The notes under the pieces were generated by a model. That model saw only the letters and a program-made list of their open reading frames with translations. It ran no database searches and was not told where the DNA came from. DNA of 62,676 nt from Candidatus Poribacteria bacterium (GTDB lineage: Bacteria > Poribacteria > WGA-4E > GCA-2687025): NCBI GenBank assembly GCA_016866785.1, contig VGLH01000005.1, forward strand, positions 1 to 62,676. Direction: 5' to 3'. Within the stretch, counting starts at the first letter, position 1. Each line of letters begins with the position of its first letter. Below are positions 32,409 through 40,004 of this stretch, piece after piece. Both the position numbers and the translations under genes were made by a program.

Positions 32409-34805
32409 CTACTTCAGCTTCGCCGCCTCGATCCGAGCGGGTCCCTGGCGGTGGAGCGCCTTGACGACCACGCCCGACTCGTCCCGGACGAACGTCACTT
32501 CGGCGGCGGCGACCTTCCAGAAGAACGTATCCTCCCCGCGAGGGAATATCTCGAACTTGGGCTGGCCGGTCATCTGCGCCATCAGATGGTCGCCCTCGCG
32601 CGTCACCGTGAGGACGGCTCCCCGCCCGTAGTCGTATTCGCCGACGTACTCGTCGAGCACGGATGGCTCGACAGCGACGACCGCGCTCGTCTCGACGCGC
32701 TTCGCGACGATCTCCGTCGCGCCTTGGACGATGACGAGACGCGCGACGGCTCCTGTCTCGTCGCGCTCGAACCGGATCGGCGTGCTCGCGTCGGTCGAGA
32801 AGAACCTGTCCGGCCCAGACGGCAGAAGCTCCGAGCGCGGCTGGCCAGCGACGCCCGCGTAGAGCTTCCCATCCTCGAAGGCGACTTCAACGATGGGCGT
32901 GGACGGCAATTCGTAGCTCCCGACATACTCGCCGAACCTACTGACGTCGGCATCGACGTCCCGCGCGAGCGATGCCTGCGTCGACATCTCGCGCCAGAGC
33001 ACGAGCGATGCAAGTTCCGTGGCGAGGGCGCTGGGAACGAGGTCTGGCATGGGTGCCATCGCGTTGGCGAGAACGACGATCGTCGTCTTGGCGTCGGGAT
33101 AGCGATGCAGGGCGGACAGAAAGCCATCCAAGCCGCCACTGTGGAACACGCGACGCATCCCGCGCACGGTGTCGAACATCCACCCGTAGCCGTAGCCGCC
33201 GCCGAGGGCGTCGGCGACGCTGCCGTCGTTCAGCTTGACGGGCGTGAACGCCTCTCGGAGCGTCTCGGCTGCAAGCACCTTGCCCGTGAAGACAGCCTCG
33301 TTCCACTTGTAGAGGTCCTCCACCGTCGAGTAGAGGGCTCCGGCGCCTCCGGCGCGTGACATGTCCCAGTCGAACGACTTGGTGATCTTGCTGGGCCCAT
33401 ACGAGTACCCAATGGCCTCATGGTCCAACACGGTCGTAGCATCGTGGACGCCCGTATCCACCATACCCAGCGGATCGAAGAATGTCGCGCGCAGGTAGTC
33501 GGCATAGCCCTTGCCGCTGACGCTCTCGATGACGTGCTGGAGGAGTAGGTAACCCGAGTTCGAGTATGCCCACATCGTTCCGGGATCGAAGCTGAGCTCT
33601 CGTCGTTTGATCATGTTGACGGTCGCACTCAGCTCGACGGGCGACGCCAGGTGCTCGATGTACTCCGGGAACGCGGTGATGTCCGGAACGCCACTCGTGT
33701 GGGTCAGGAGGTGGCGCAGCGAGATCTCGTCGCCGCGCGTGTAGTCCGGGATGTACTGAGACAGCGGGTCCGCGACGCTCAGCTTTCCTTCTTCTTGCAG
33801 CTTCAAGATGGCTGCCGCCGTGAACTGCTTGGTGATCGAGCCGATACGAAACTTCGTCTTGGGCGTCACAGGAATCTTGTCGGACAGGTTCGCGAGTCCG
33901 TACGTTTTTTGAACCACGGTCTTGCCGTCTCGCGCGATGAGGACGGCAATGCCCGGCGCGTCGGGCTTGGCGGCCCGATCGAACCGAGCGCTGACCAGCG
34001 CGTCGAGCGACGGCATCTCCTCCGGTGGAGCGGATCCCAATGCCGTCAAGCGCTCCGACAGGTCCTCGAATCCTCCGATGCGTGCCGCCTGCGCCGCGCT
34101 CAGACCATCCCGCACGACCGACGCGTCCGCCCCGTGCGCGAGCAGCAGGTCGACCGTGTCTTGCCTGCCAACTCTGGCCGCAGCGACCAGCCGATCGCCC
34201 ATCGCGTCCGTGTCGAGGATTCGGCACGCGAAACCCCACCCCTGAGTCGCGTTCTGCACCTTCAGCAGAAGCCGGTTCGTGCCTGCTCGCAGTCGGATCG
34301 GCACGACGTCATCGTCTGCCTTGACCGCACGCAGGACCCAGTGGTCGTGGACGAGCTCGCCGTTGAGCCAGACGCGTATGCTGTCGTCGCTGCCGACGCC
34401 CAGAACGACCTGCGCATCGGACGGGACGTCGATGGCTGCGTAGGCGTAAGCGATGGAGTAGTCGTGCTCGCCGACGACCTGCGTCAGGTCGACGATGGCG
34501 TTCGGCGCATCGTGAAGCGTCCATGCGAGTTCCGCGTCACCGATGCAGGCAGCCGCCTCTGGCGTGGGATCGGCGGCGGCTTCCCCGCCAGAGTCCGCGA
34601 GCTGGTCGCGCGCGAACGCATCGCGCTGCGCGGTGTCGCTCGGCGTCCCATCGCCAGGCGCGACGCGAATGGGTCCGAGAACGAGCCAGCGCTGCATCGG
34701 GTTCCGCGCTTCGGGGGGTGTGTAGGTGGGAGCGGCGCTGAGCGATCTGGACGTCGCCATCGTGACGATGGCGGCGAGGCAGGTACTAGCCGTTCGGGCA
34801 ACCAT
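32409..34805 (-). CDS. exported beta-lactamase-fold serine hydrolase with N-terminal binding domain and two C-terminal DUF3471-like domains
   Basis: A 798-residue protein. After a signal peptide (about 1-25) comes a PA14/carbohydrate-binding-like region (about 115-200; 'VLGVGSDDSIRVWLNGELVH', 'AGTNRLLLKVQN'), then a single ankyrin-like unit ('TVDLLLAHGADASVVRDG'), then a class C beta-lactamase/PBP fold with S323ITK326, Y414SN416 and HSGG. Two DUF3471-like modules ('GEYVGSYELPSTPIVEV', 'DEYVGEYDYGRGAVLTV') end the protein. Such proteins are usually esterases, D-aminopeptidases or peptidoglycan-related hydrolases rather than antibiotic-degrading enzymes. ATG 34805 has GAGGAGG five to six bases upstream. 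It converges on the HEAT gene 31 bases away. Confidence 0.85.
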   Translation of the reverse strand: MVARTASTCLAAIVTMATSRSLSAAPTYTPPEARNPMQRWLVLGPIRVAPGDGTPSDTAQRDAFARDQLADSGGEAAADPTPEAAACIGDAELAWTLHDAPNAIVDLTQVVGEHDYSIAYAYAAIDVPSDAQVVLGVGSDDSIRVWLNGELVHDHWVLRAVKADDDVVPIRLRAGTNRLLLKVQNATQGWGFACRILDTDAMGDRLVAAARVGRQDTVDLLLAHGADASVVRDGLSAAQAARIGGFEDLSERLTALGSAPPEEMPSLDALVSARFDRAAKPDAPGIAVLIARDGKTVVQKTYGLANLSDKIPVTPKTKFRIGSITKQFTAAAILKLQEEGKLSVADPLSQYIPDYTRGDEISLRHLLTHTSGVPDITAFPEYIEHLASPVELSATVNMIKRRELSFDPGTMWAYSNSGYLLLQHVIESVSGKGYADYLRATFFDPLGMVDTGVHDATTVLDHEAIGYSYGPSKITKSFDWDMSRAGGAGALYSTVEDLYKWNEAVFTGKVLAAETLREAFTPVKLNDGSVADALGGGYGYGWMFDTVRGMRRVFHSGGLDGFLSALHRYPDAKTTIVVLANAMAPMPDLVPSALATELASLVLWREMSTQASLARDVDADVSRFGEYVGSYELPSTPIVEVAFEDGKLYAGVAGQPRSELLPSGPDRFFSTDASTPIRFERDETGAVARLVIVQGATEIVAKRVETSAVVAVEPSVLDEYVGEYDYGRGAVLTVTREGDHLMAQMTGQPKFEIFPRGEDTFFWKVAAAEVTFVRDESGVVVKALHRQGPARIEAAKLK

Positions 34806-34912
34806 GGCATCCTCCTCGACGGCGCGTACGCGTCGTGCGAACGGACGGGCATCTACGGCAGTCTGTACCACGATGATAGCTCCGAACGGACGGGTCAACA
34901 ACGGACTTCGGC

Positions 34913-34941
34913 TTGTGATGGGTTCCTGCGCGTGCTACGCT
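34913..34941 (+). promoter_or_regulatory. candidate promoter of the CinA-like gene
   Basis: TTGTGA (34913-34918), 17-base spacer, TACGCT (34936-34941), about 120 bases before the start codon. Both boxes match at only four positions. Confidence 0.35.
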
Positions 34942-35061
34942 CGCCGCGTTTCGGTGAGGACTCCCGACGATGGCACGGACTCGTCCGCGGTCGTCGGCGT
35001 CTCTCGGCAGGACGAGCCCGATCAGGGCATCGCACACGCAACCGGAGGAAGATGCACAGCG

Positions 35062-35880
35062 ATGGCGTCCACCCCAACCATCGAGCTCTACAGCGTCGGC
35101 ACGGAACTGGTCTACGGCAGGATTCAGGACACAAACGCGTTCTGGATGTCCCAGCAGATCGTCAACCTGGGCGCTAAGGTGCGCCGCGTGACACAGTTGA
35201 CGGACGATCTGGACGATATCGTGAGCGCGTTCCGTAACTCCATGGAGCGCGGCGCCGATCTCGTCGTCAGCTCCGGCGGGTTGGGTCCGACCCCCGACGA
35301 CCTCACGACGGCGGCGCTCTCGGAGTTGACGAACTCGCCGCTGGTGCCCCACGAAGGCGTGATCGCCGACTACATGGCGCGCCGAAACATCGCCACGCGC
35401 GAAGAGGTGAACCCGAACCTGGTGCGCATGGCGACCGTGCCGGCGTGCGCCACGGTCATGCTGAACCCCGTGGGCTGGGCGCCGTGCACGTGCGTCGATG
35501 TCAACGGAACGACCTTCCTCGCGCTGCCGGGACCCCCTCGCGAGATGGAAGCCGTCTTCGTGCGCCACGTCATCCCGTACATCTCCGACCACTACGAGGT
35601 CCGGGCAGCCACCCAGCGCGTGCTCGTGAACACCTACGAATCCGACCTGGCTCCCCACTTCCAGGAGCTCATGGCGCAGTATCCCGGTTCCTACATGAAG
35701 GGGTACATCGCCATGACGGACACCCCCGGCTGGCTCCCCATCGACATCCTGGCGACCGGGGACAACGCGGCGGAGGCGCAGACGACCCTTCAGGCGATCA
35801 TCGACAGCCTGCGCAAGATCGTTCTGCAGAAGGGCAAGGAGCTCACGGTCTACGGCGGGTCCGTCGAGGCGGAGAGCTAG
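35062..35880 (+). CDS. CinA-like molybdopterin-binding-fold protein (N-terminal domain only)
   Basis: A 272-residue protein with the MoCF/CinA N-terminal fold: 'YSVGTELVYGRIQDTNAFWM', then 'SGGLGPTPDDLTTAAL' and 'LALPGPPREMEAVF', all canonical. CinA-type domains have ADP-ribose pyrophosphatase (COG1058) activity in some bacteria. The C-terminal nicotinamide-nucleotide amidase domain found in full-length CinA (about 410 residues) is absent, so this is the COG1058-only form. The start at 35062 follows GGAGG by 13 bases, a little long; a nearer ATG (35052) is out of frame. It overlaps the end of the DUF971 gene by four bases, tail to tail. Confidence 0.85.
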   Translation: MASTPTIELYSVGTELVYGRIQDTNAFWMSQQIVNLGAKVRRVTQLTDDLDDIVSAFRNSMERGADLVVSSGGLGPTPDDLTTAALSELTNSPLVPHEGVIADYMARRNIATREEVNPNLVRMATVPACATVMLNPVGWAPCTCVDVNGTTFLALPGPPREMEAVFVRHVIPYISDHYEVRAATQRVLVNTYESDLAPHFQELMAQYPGSYMKGYIAMTDTPGWLPIDILATGDNAAEAQTTLQAIIDSLRKIVLQKGKELTVYGGSVEAES

Positions 35881-36194
35881 GCGTTCTGAAAGCTCGGGGC
35901 GATCTCTTCGAGGTATTGGAAGGAGTAGATGCCCGTCGCGTGTCCGTCGCTGAACTCGAGGCTGATGGCATACCTGCCGACCGGCTGGACGCGAACGACG
36001 TGGACGTGCGTCGTGAGCATGTCATCCGACAGGATTCGCAGCGGGTTGGTTTCCTCGCGAGTCTCGCGGCACGTAGCGCACGGGCACCGCTGACGCAGGT
36101 AGTCCACCGGATAGACCGACACAGAGGCATCGCGCCACGTCACAGTGAGCGCCTCGTGGCGGTCGAGCTGGATGCGGGTGGGGGGAGACTTCAT
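35877..36194 (-). CDS. DUF971 (GBBH-like N-terminal) domain protein
   Basis: A 105-residue protein made of one DUF971 domain: 'LTVTWRDASVSVYPVDYLRQ', 'CPCATCRE' and 'ISLEFSDGHATGIYSFQYLE' are typical. The same fold forms the zinc-binding N-terminal domain of gamma-butyrobetaine hydroxylase, and stand-alone bacterial copies have been linked by context to iron-sulfur cluster handling. The Cys-x-Cys-xx-Cys group could bind metal. ATG 36194 has AGAGGT about seven bases upstream, and a promoter lies at 36242-36271. It converges with the CinA-like gene. The role here is unknown. Confidence 0.8.
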   Translation of the reverse strand: MKSPPTRIQLDRHEALTVTWRDASVSVYPVDYLRQRCPCATCRETREETNPLRILSDDMLTTHVHVVRVQPVGRYAISLEFSDGHATGIYSFQYLEEIAPSFQNA

Positions 36195-36241
36195 CGGAGA
36201 CCTCTGCGGCGCAGGGCGGATCGCGTGGGCTCTACGCCCTG

Positions 36242-36271
36242 ATTCTAGCGAACCGCTGACGCGGCTTTCAA
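36242..36271 (-). promoter_or_regulatory. promoter of the DUF971 gene
   Basis: Minus strand TTGAAA (36266-36271), 18-base spacer, TAGAAT (36242-36247), about 45 bases before the start codon at 36194. Confidence 0.5.
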
Positions 36272-36330
36272 CACGACCGGACGCGGCAGTGTCCGGCGTT
36301 CGAGACGGAACCCGTATCAGGAGCGCACCC

Positions 36331-37131
36331 ATGGGCAGATTCCGACTCGCTTGCCACCTGATTCAGTTCGGTGGCGAGCAGCGCGACCATCCCGAGAAGG
36401 TGCTGAGCGAGGTCGCGGCGGCGGGCTGGGACGGCGTCGAGGGCATCGGCATCGGGAGCGCGGATGAGCTGGTGGCGATGGCGACGCTGGCGCGTCGGCT
36501 GGGGCTCCACGTCGTCAACGCCGGGGGCGCGTCCGCGCTGGATCGAGTGCGCCACAACATCACGCTGGGGAACGACGCCGCCGAGGTTCCCGCCCTTCGA
36601 CGCGCCGACTGGGGCGGAGCCACGCCCTCGGACGACGACTTCGAACGAGCCGCGCGCACTCTCGACGAAGTGCTCGACTTCTGCGAGGAACACCGCATCA
36701 AGGGGTTCCACCACGCCCACCTCGGCACGCTGCTCGAAACGGTCGATGACGCCGAACGCCTGCTGGCGGCGGCTCCCAAGCTGTGGCTGCTGTTCGACAC
36801 AGGCCACCTGCTGGCTGCCGGAAGCGATCCGATGGATGTCTTCCGCAGCGAACGGCTCCGTGGGCGCATCGGTCACGTTCACCTGAAGGACTGCCACGCG
36901 GACGATCCAGCGACGTGGGACCATCGAACGCAGCGGTTCGGAGAGAAGGCTCGATTCGCCGAGTTGGGGCAGGGGAACCTGGGACTGGATGTCGCCGCCG
37001 TGCTGGAGGGGCTCGACCAGGTAGGCTACGACGGGTGGGTGTCCGTCGAGCTCGACCGCCCCTATCCGCCGAAGCCCGCTGCCGAAGCGGCTGTCTCCAA
37101 CCGCGAGTATCTTCGGTCGCTCGGGTACTGA
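36331..37131 (+). CDS. sugar phosphate isomerase/epimerase-like TIM barrel protein
   Basis: A 266-residue xylose-isomerase-like TIM barrel (AP endonuclease 2 superfamily). Strand-end motifs carrying the likely metal ligands are 'GWDGVEGIGIGSADE', 'GFHHAHLGTLLETVDD', 'WLLFDTGHLLAAG', 'IGHVHLKDC' and 'GWVSVELDRPY'. Such enzymes isomerise or epimerise sugars, inositols or hydroxypyruvate; the substrate is not predictable. ATG 36331 has AGGAG eight bases upstream. The PhyH-like gene follows after 20 bases, so the two probably form an operon, a pairing often seen in Poribacteria- and Planctomycetes-type genomes. Confidence 0.88.
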   Translation: MGRFRLACHLIQFGGEQRDHPEKVLSEVAAAGWDGVEGIGIGSADELVAMATLARRLGLHVVNAGGASALDRVRHNITLGNDAAEVPALRRADWGGATPSDDDFERAARTLDEVLDFCEEHRIKGFHHAHLGTLLETVDDAERLLAAAPKLWLLFDTGHLLAAGSDPMDVFRSERLRGRIGHVHLKDCHADDPATWDHRTQRFGEKARFAELGQGNLGLDVAAVLEGLDQVGYDGWVSVELDRPYPPKPAAEAAVSNREYLRSLGY

Positions 37132-37151
37132 CGCGGAACGGAGCCCCCAGC

Positions 37152-37907
37152 ATGGCTGAACCGTCTGGGATGACCGACCACGAGCGTTACTTCTTCGATG
37201 TGAACGGCTACCTGGTTCTGGAGGACGTGCTGTCACAGGAGCAGATCGCCCACCTGCGCGAGGTCATCGAGCGGCAGAAGCTTCCGCCCGCGACGGATGC
37301 CATCGAAAGTCAGCGGTTCGGCGGCTTCTTCCTGTGGGACCAGGGCTTCCGCGACATGCTGACCCAGCCGCGCATCCTCGGCGTCTTGAAGGAGCTCCTC
37401 GGCGAGAAGCTCCGGCTCGACCACGCCTACGGGATCGTCATGTCCACGAGCAACGTCGGGCTGCAGCTCCACGGTGGCGCTGCGCCCTACGATCCGGCGC
37501 AATACTACATCTACCGCAACGGACGGATGTACAACGGCTTGACAGTCGCCTCGTGGGCGCTGGTGGACGTCGGTCCTGACGATGGCGGGTTCTGCTGCAT
37601 TCCGGGCAGCCACAAGGGCAACATCCCGCTGCCTAACGACGTGCGTCACTTCGAGGCGCACCGGGACTGGGTGCGTCAGGTTCCCCAGAAGGCGGGCTCG
37701 GTCGTCATCTTCACCGAGGCGTTGACTCACGGGACGCTGCCGTGGCGGGCTCCGTACGACCGGCTGTCGATTCTGCTGAAGTACAGCCCGGCGCACGAAG
37801 CATGGGGCAGAGCGAATCCGCCCTCGCCAGAGCTCGATGCGCTGCTCGACGACGCGCAGAAACGTCTGTTCGAGCCCCCGTACATCTGGCGTCGGGAGCC
37901 CGTCTGA
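37152..37907 (+). CDS. PhyH-like protein with His-Gly-Gly in place of the His-x-Asp iron motif
   Basis: A 251-residue double-stranded-beta-helix protein of the phytanoyl-CoA dioxygenase family ('RYFFDVNGYLVLEDVLSQEQ', 'DGGFCCIPGSHKGNIPLP'). The first iron ligand is His107 in 'QLHGGAAPYD', but residue 109 is Gly instead of Asp. The distal ligand His193 ('EALTHGTLPW') and the likely 2-oxoglutarate Arg ('PYDRLSILLKY') are kept. Replacing that Asp by Gly or Ala is the hallmark of Fe/2-oxoglutarate halogenases, although this subfamily may simply use another acidic ligand nearby. The start is ATG 37152 (ATG 37170 is possible). It follows the TIM-barrel gene by 20 bases. Confidence 0.82.
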   Translation: MAEPSGMTDHERYFFDVNGYLVLEDVLSQEQIAHLREVIERQKLPPATDAIESQRFGGFFLWDQGFRDMLTQPRILGVLKELLGEKLRLDHAYGIVMSTSNVGLQLHGGAAPYDPAQYYIYRNGRMYNGLTVASWALVDVGPDDGGFCCIPGSHKGNIPLPNDVRHFEAHRDWVRQVPQKAGSVVIFTEALTHGTLPWRAPYDRLSILLKYSPAHEAWGRANPPSPELDALLDDAQKRLFEPPYIWRREPV

Positions 37908-37918
37908 CCCGGGCTCCC
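37894..37918. terminator. bidirectional hairpin between convergent genes
   Basis: GGGAGCCCG (37894-37902) and CGGGCTCCC (37910-37918) form a perfect nine-base-pair stem with a seven-base loop that contains the stop codon of the PhyH-like gene. The convergent dehydrogenase gene ends five bases further on. No T run on either strand. Confidence 0.5.
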
Positions 37919-37922
37919 CGCG

Positions 37923-38927
37923 CTATCCTCGCAATCGGATGAAGTCCGGTTGGGCGGCCTGCATCTCGTGAGGCGGCGATCCCCGTAGAATCGCCTCCAG
38001 GTCGTTGACGACGATCCTGCCGATGTTCCGCAGGGCTTCGTGGATCGCACCCGCCCGGTGCGATGAAAGCGTAACGTTGGGCAGACGGCAGATCGGATGG
38101 TCGGCGGGAATGGGTTCCTGCGGGAACACGTCCACGGCGGCTCGGAATCTGCCCTCGGCGAGCAGGTCGGTCAGCGCGTCGAAATTGACGAGGTGCGACC
38201 GGCTGAGCAGCACGAAAACGGCATCCGAGGGGATTCGGCTCAGTTTTTCCCTATCCAAGAGATCCCGATTTGACGCAGTGGGGAGGGCGAGCACGAAGAT
38301 GACGCGCGACGATTCGAGCAATTCGTCGAGCCCCACTGGTTCGACACCTTGCGTGCGCAGGTAGGCGTCCGTGAGCCACGGATCGTGAACGCGGATCGGG
38401 CACCGGAACGGCGCGAGCAGAGGCTTCAGGCAGCGAGCCAAGCCGCCGAACCCGATGAACCCGACCGGCTTGTCGTAGAGCAGGAACGTGTCGCCGAAGT
38501 CGGTGTGGCTCCAGTTCGCGGTTCCCGTGCGGATTCCGGCGTCGGTTCGCGCGACGTTCCGAGCGGCGGCAATGGCGAGGCACAAGCCCATTTCGGCGAC
38601 GGCGGGGCCGAACGCCGGAGCGCAGCTCAGAACCTGAATGCTCCGGCGGAAGCACGCCTCGTAGTCGAGGTGCGCGGGCGACGGGAATCCGCCGCTGACT
38701 TCGAGGATGGCGCGCAGGTTGGGGTAGTTGCCGACGTCGCCATGTCGCCAGTAGCCTGCGATGATCGCAACCACCTCGTCGCGGACGCTCTCGAGCGCGT
38801 CGGCTGTCATCGGTTCGTCGCGCGCCCAGACCACGTTGGCGATGGCGTCCAGACGTTCGCGGTCTTCTGGGCTCAGGATGTTCGCCAAGCGCCTGCCGTG
38901 AGGGTCTAAAACGACCGTGGGTCGCAT
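37923..38927 (-). CDS. D-isomer-specific 2-hydroxyacid dehydrogenase
   Basis: A 334-residue NAD-dependent dehydrogenase. The nucleotide-binding motif is 'GFIGFGGLARCLKPLL' (GxGxxA type). The catalytic residues fit the family: Arg in 'VLLSRSHLVNFDALTDLL', Glu in 'DVFPQEPIP' and His in 'LSSHRAGAIHEALRNIG'. Substrates of the family are D-2-hydroxyacids such as glycerate, lactate or phosphoglycerate; which one is not evident. ATG 38927 has AGGAG upstream; the longer start adds a histidine-rich stretch unlike the family. It converges on the PhyH-like gene and is divergent from the FliL-like lipoprotein. Confidence 0.9.
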   Translation of the reverse strand: MRPTVVLDPHGRRLANILSPEDRERLDAIANVVWARDEPMTADALESVRDEVVAIIAGYWRHGDVGNYPNLRAILEVSGGFPSPAHLDYEACFRRSIQVLSCAPAFGPAVAEMGLCLAIAAARNVARTDAGIRTGTANWSHTDFGDTFLLYDKPVGFIGFGGLARCLKPLLAPFRCPIRVHDPWLTDAYLRTQGVEPVGLDELLESSRVIFVLALPTASNRDLLDREKLSRIPSDAVFVLLSRSHLVNFDALTDLLAEGRFRAAVDVFPQEPIPADHPICRLPNVTLSSHRAGAIHEALRNIGRIVVNDLEAILRGSPPHEMQAAQPDFIRLRG

Positions 38928-38968
38928 GCCGCTGGCTCCTGCGTGGTGTGAATGTGCGCCTTCGCGCG

Positions 38969-38997
38969 TTGACACCCGATAGGGTGAGTACTATAAT
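38969..38997 (+). promoter_or_regulatory. perfect sigma70 consensus promoter of the FliL-like lipoprotein gene
   Basis: TTGACA (38969-38974), exactly 17 bases, TATAAT (38992-38997): every position of the E. coli consensus is matched. Transcription would start near 39004, about 58 bases before the start codon. Confidence 0.8.
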
Positions 38998-39062
38998 CGC
39001 AAGCCGGACGTACGGGCGCCGTGGGGCGCTGCTCACGTTCGCCTGAAACAGTGAGGGAAAAC

Positions 39063-39461
39063 ATGAGACGCAGAGTCGTAGGTCTTTATCTCCTCGCCCT
39101 GTCGGCCGCCGTATTCGTGGGCTGTTCCGAGAAGCCGCCGGTCGATATTCCCCATAGTGCGATCATCGTGAACCTGTCGTCGGACGTGGAGGGCAGGCGT
39201 CCGTTGCTCCGAGTCGACGTCACGCTGCAATACGCGGCTGCGACCGCCAACAGCAAGACGCTCGGGCCCAAGGTCGCCGGGGCGGAGGCGCAAGCTGCCA
39301 TCCTCAAGGGGCTGTCCGAGCTCGACACCGCCGAAGTGATCGCCGAGGACAAGAACTACGCGATCGAGAGCGCAATCGATCTCATCAAGGAAGCGCTCGT
39401 CGAGGCGGGGTTGCCAGCGCCGCTGGACGTCAAGGTGACGAACTTCGTCATTCAGGGGTAG
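39063..39461 (+). CDS. small FliL-like lipoprotein
   Basis: A 132-residue lipoprotein with lipobox VFVGC (Cys21). The mature part resembles the periplasmic domain of flagellar FliL: a first strand 'AIIVNLSSDVEGRRPLLRVD' leading to 'VTLQYAA', a helix 'GPKVAGAEAQAAILKGLSEL', 'IDLIKEALVEAG' and a final strand 'VKVTNFVIQ', similar to FliL's C-terminal FxxFVxQ ending. FliL itself is anchored by a membrane helix, not a lipid, and no flagellar gene is nearby, so this would be a relative with another role. ATG 39063 has GAGGG upstream and a perfect promoter. The FliL link is pattern-based only. Confidence 0.6.
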   Translation: MRRRVVGLYLLALSAAVFVGCSEKPPVDIPHSAIIVNLSSDVEGRRPLLRVDVTLQYAAATANSKTLGPKVAGAEAQAAILKGLSELDTAEVIAEDKNYAIESAIDLIKEALVEAGLPAPLDVKVTNFVIQG

Positions 39462-39462
39462 A

Positions 39463-39477
39463 GACGCCTTCGGCGTC
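39463..39477. terminator. small hairpin between convergent genes
   Basis: GACGCC (39463-39468), loop TTC, GGCGTC (39472-39477) lies in the 19-base gap between two convergent stop codons. No T run. Confidence 0.4.
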
Positions 39478-39480
39478 GGT

Positions 39481-39876
39481 CTAGGACGCGTCGGGACGGC
39501 GCTTCTGAGCGAGTCGGATGACGACGCTCCACCGCGACTTGACGAGCCGGTCGCCGACTTCCGCGGCGTTCCAGATGCGCGTCGGCACGCGCCGCACGAA
39601 GACGGTCCCGCCATAGTGGCGATCGGCGAGCGTGAGCTCGAGCGTCGGGCGCCTGCCTTTGCCCGCGACGTGTTGCTCCCACGACACGGACACGATCCAT
39701 GCCGTGACGATCGCGACGGCGATGCCGAAGACGGTCGAGAGCTTCCTCCCGCCGTCGAATATGAGTCGGATGTTGTATTTGTCCGGGTCGCTGATCTGCA
39801 AGTACCACAGGACGCCGCTCGCGAGTAGCAGGAGCCAAAGGAGACGGTACAGCCGCGGCAACCAAAGATAGCCCAA
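39481..39876 (-). CDS. small membrane protein, unknown
   Basis: A 131-residue protein with two hydrophobic helices: about residues 9-26 ('LYRLLWLLLLASGVLWYL') and 46-63 ('LSTVFGIAVAIVTAWIVSV'), followed by a basic cytoplasmic-type tail ending in arginines and lysines. The first codon is TTG 39876, supported by AGGAGG nine bases upstream; no ATG is available before the first helix. No family is recognised. It converges on the FliL-like lipoprotein gene, and a promoter-like pair lies at 39921-39950. It may be a small inner-membrane protein with a soluble C-terminal domain. Confidence 0.6.
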   Translation of the reverse strand: MGYLWLPRLYRLLWLLLLASGVLWYLQISDPDKYNIRLIFDGGRKLSTVFGIAVAIVTAWIVSVSWEQHVAGKGRRPTLELTLADRHYGGTVFVRRVPTRIWNAAEVGDRLVKSRWSVVIRLAQKRRPDAS

Positions 39877-39920
39877 GTCCGTGACCTCCTGGTGCGAGTT
39901 CGCCCCGGACGGCGCATCGT

Positions 39921-39950
39921 ATTGTCATCAGTGCCGATCGCACCTGTCAA
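39921..39950 (-). promoter_or_regulatory. candidate promoter of the small membrane protein gene
   Basis: Minus strand TTGACA (39945-39950), 18-base spacer, GACAAT (39921-39926), 45 bases before the TTG start at 39876. Confidence 0.4.
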
Positions 39951-40004
39951 GCTCGTGTCGCGCGGATACGCCATCCAGTTCCAGACGACGGAGGCAGACC
40001 GACC

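Noticed and set aside
32409-34805. Antibiotic-resistance beta-lactamase
   Set aside because: The architecture (binding domain, ankyrin unit, DUF3471) is that of esterase/peptidase relatives, not class C resistance enzymes.
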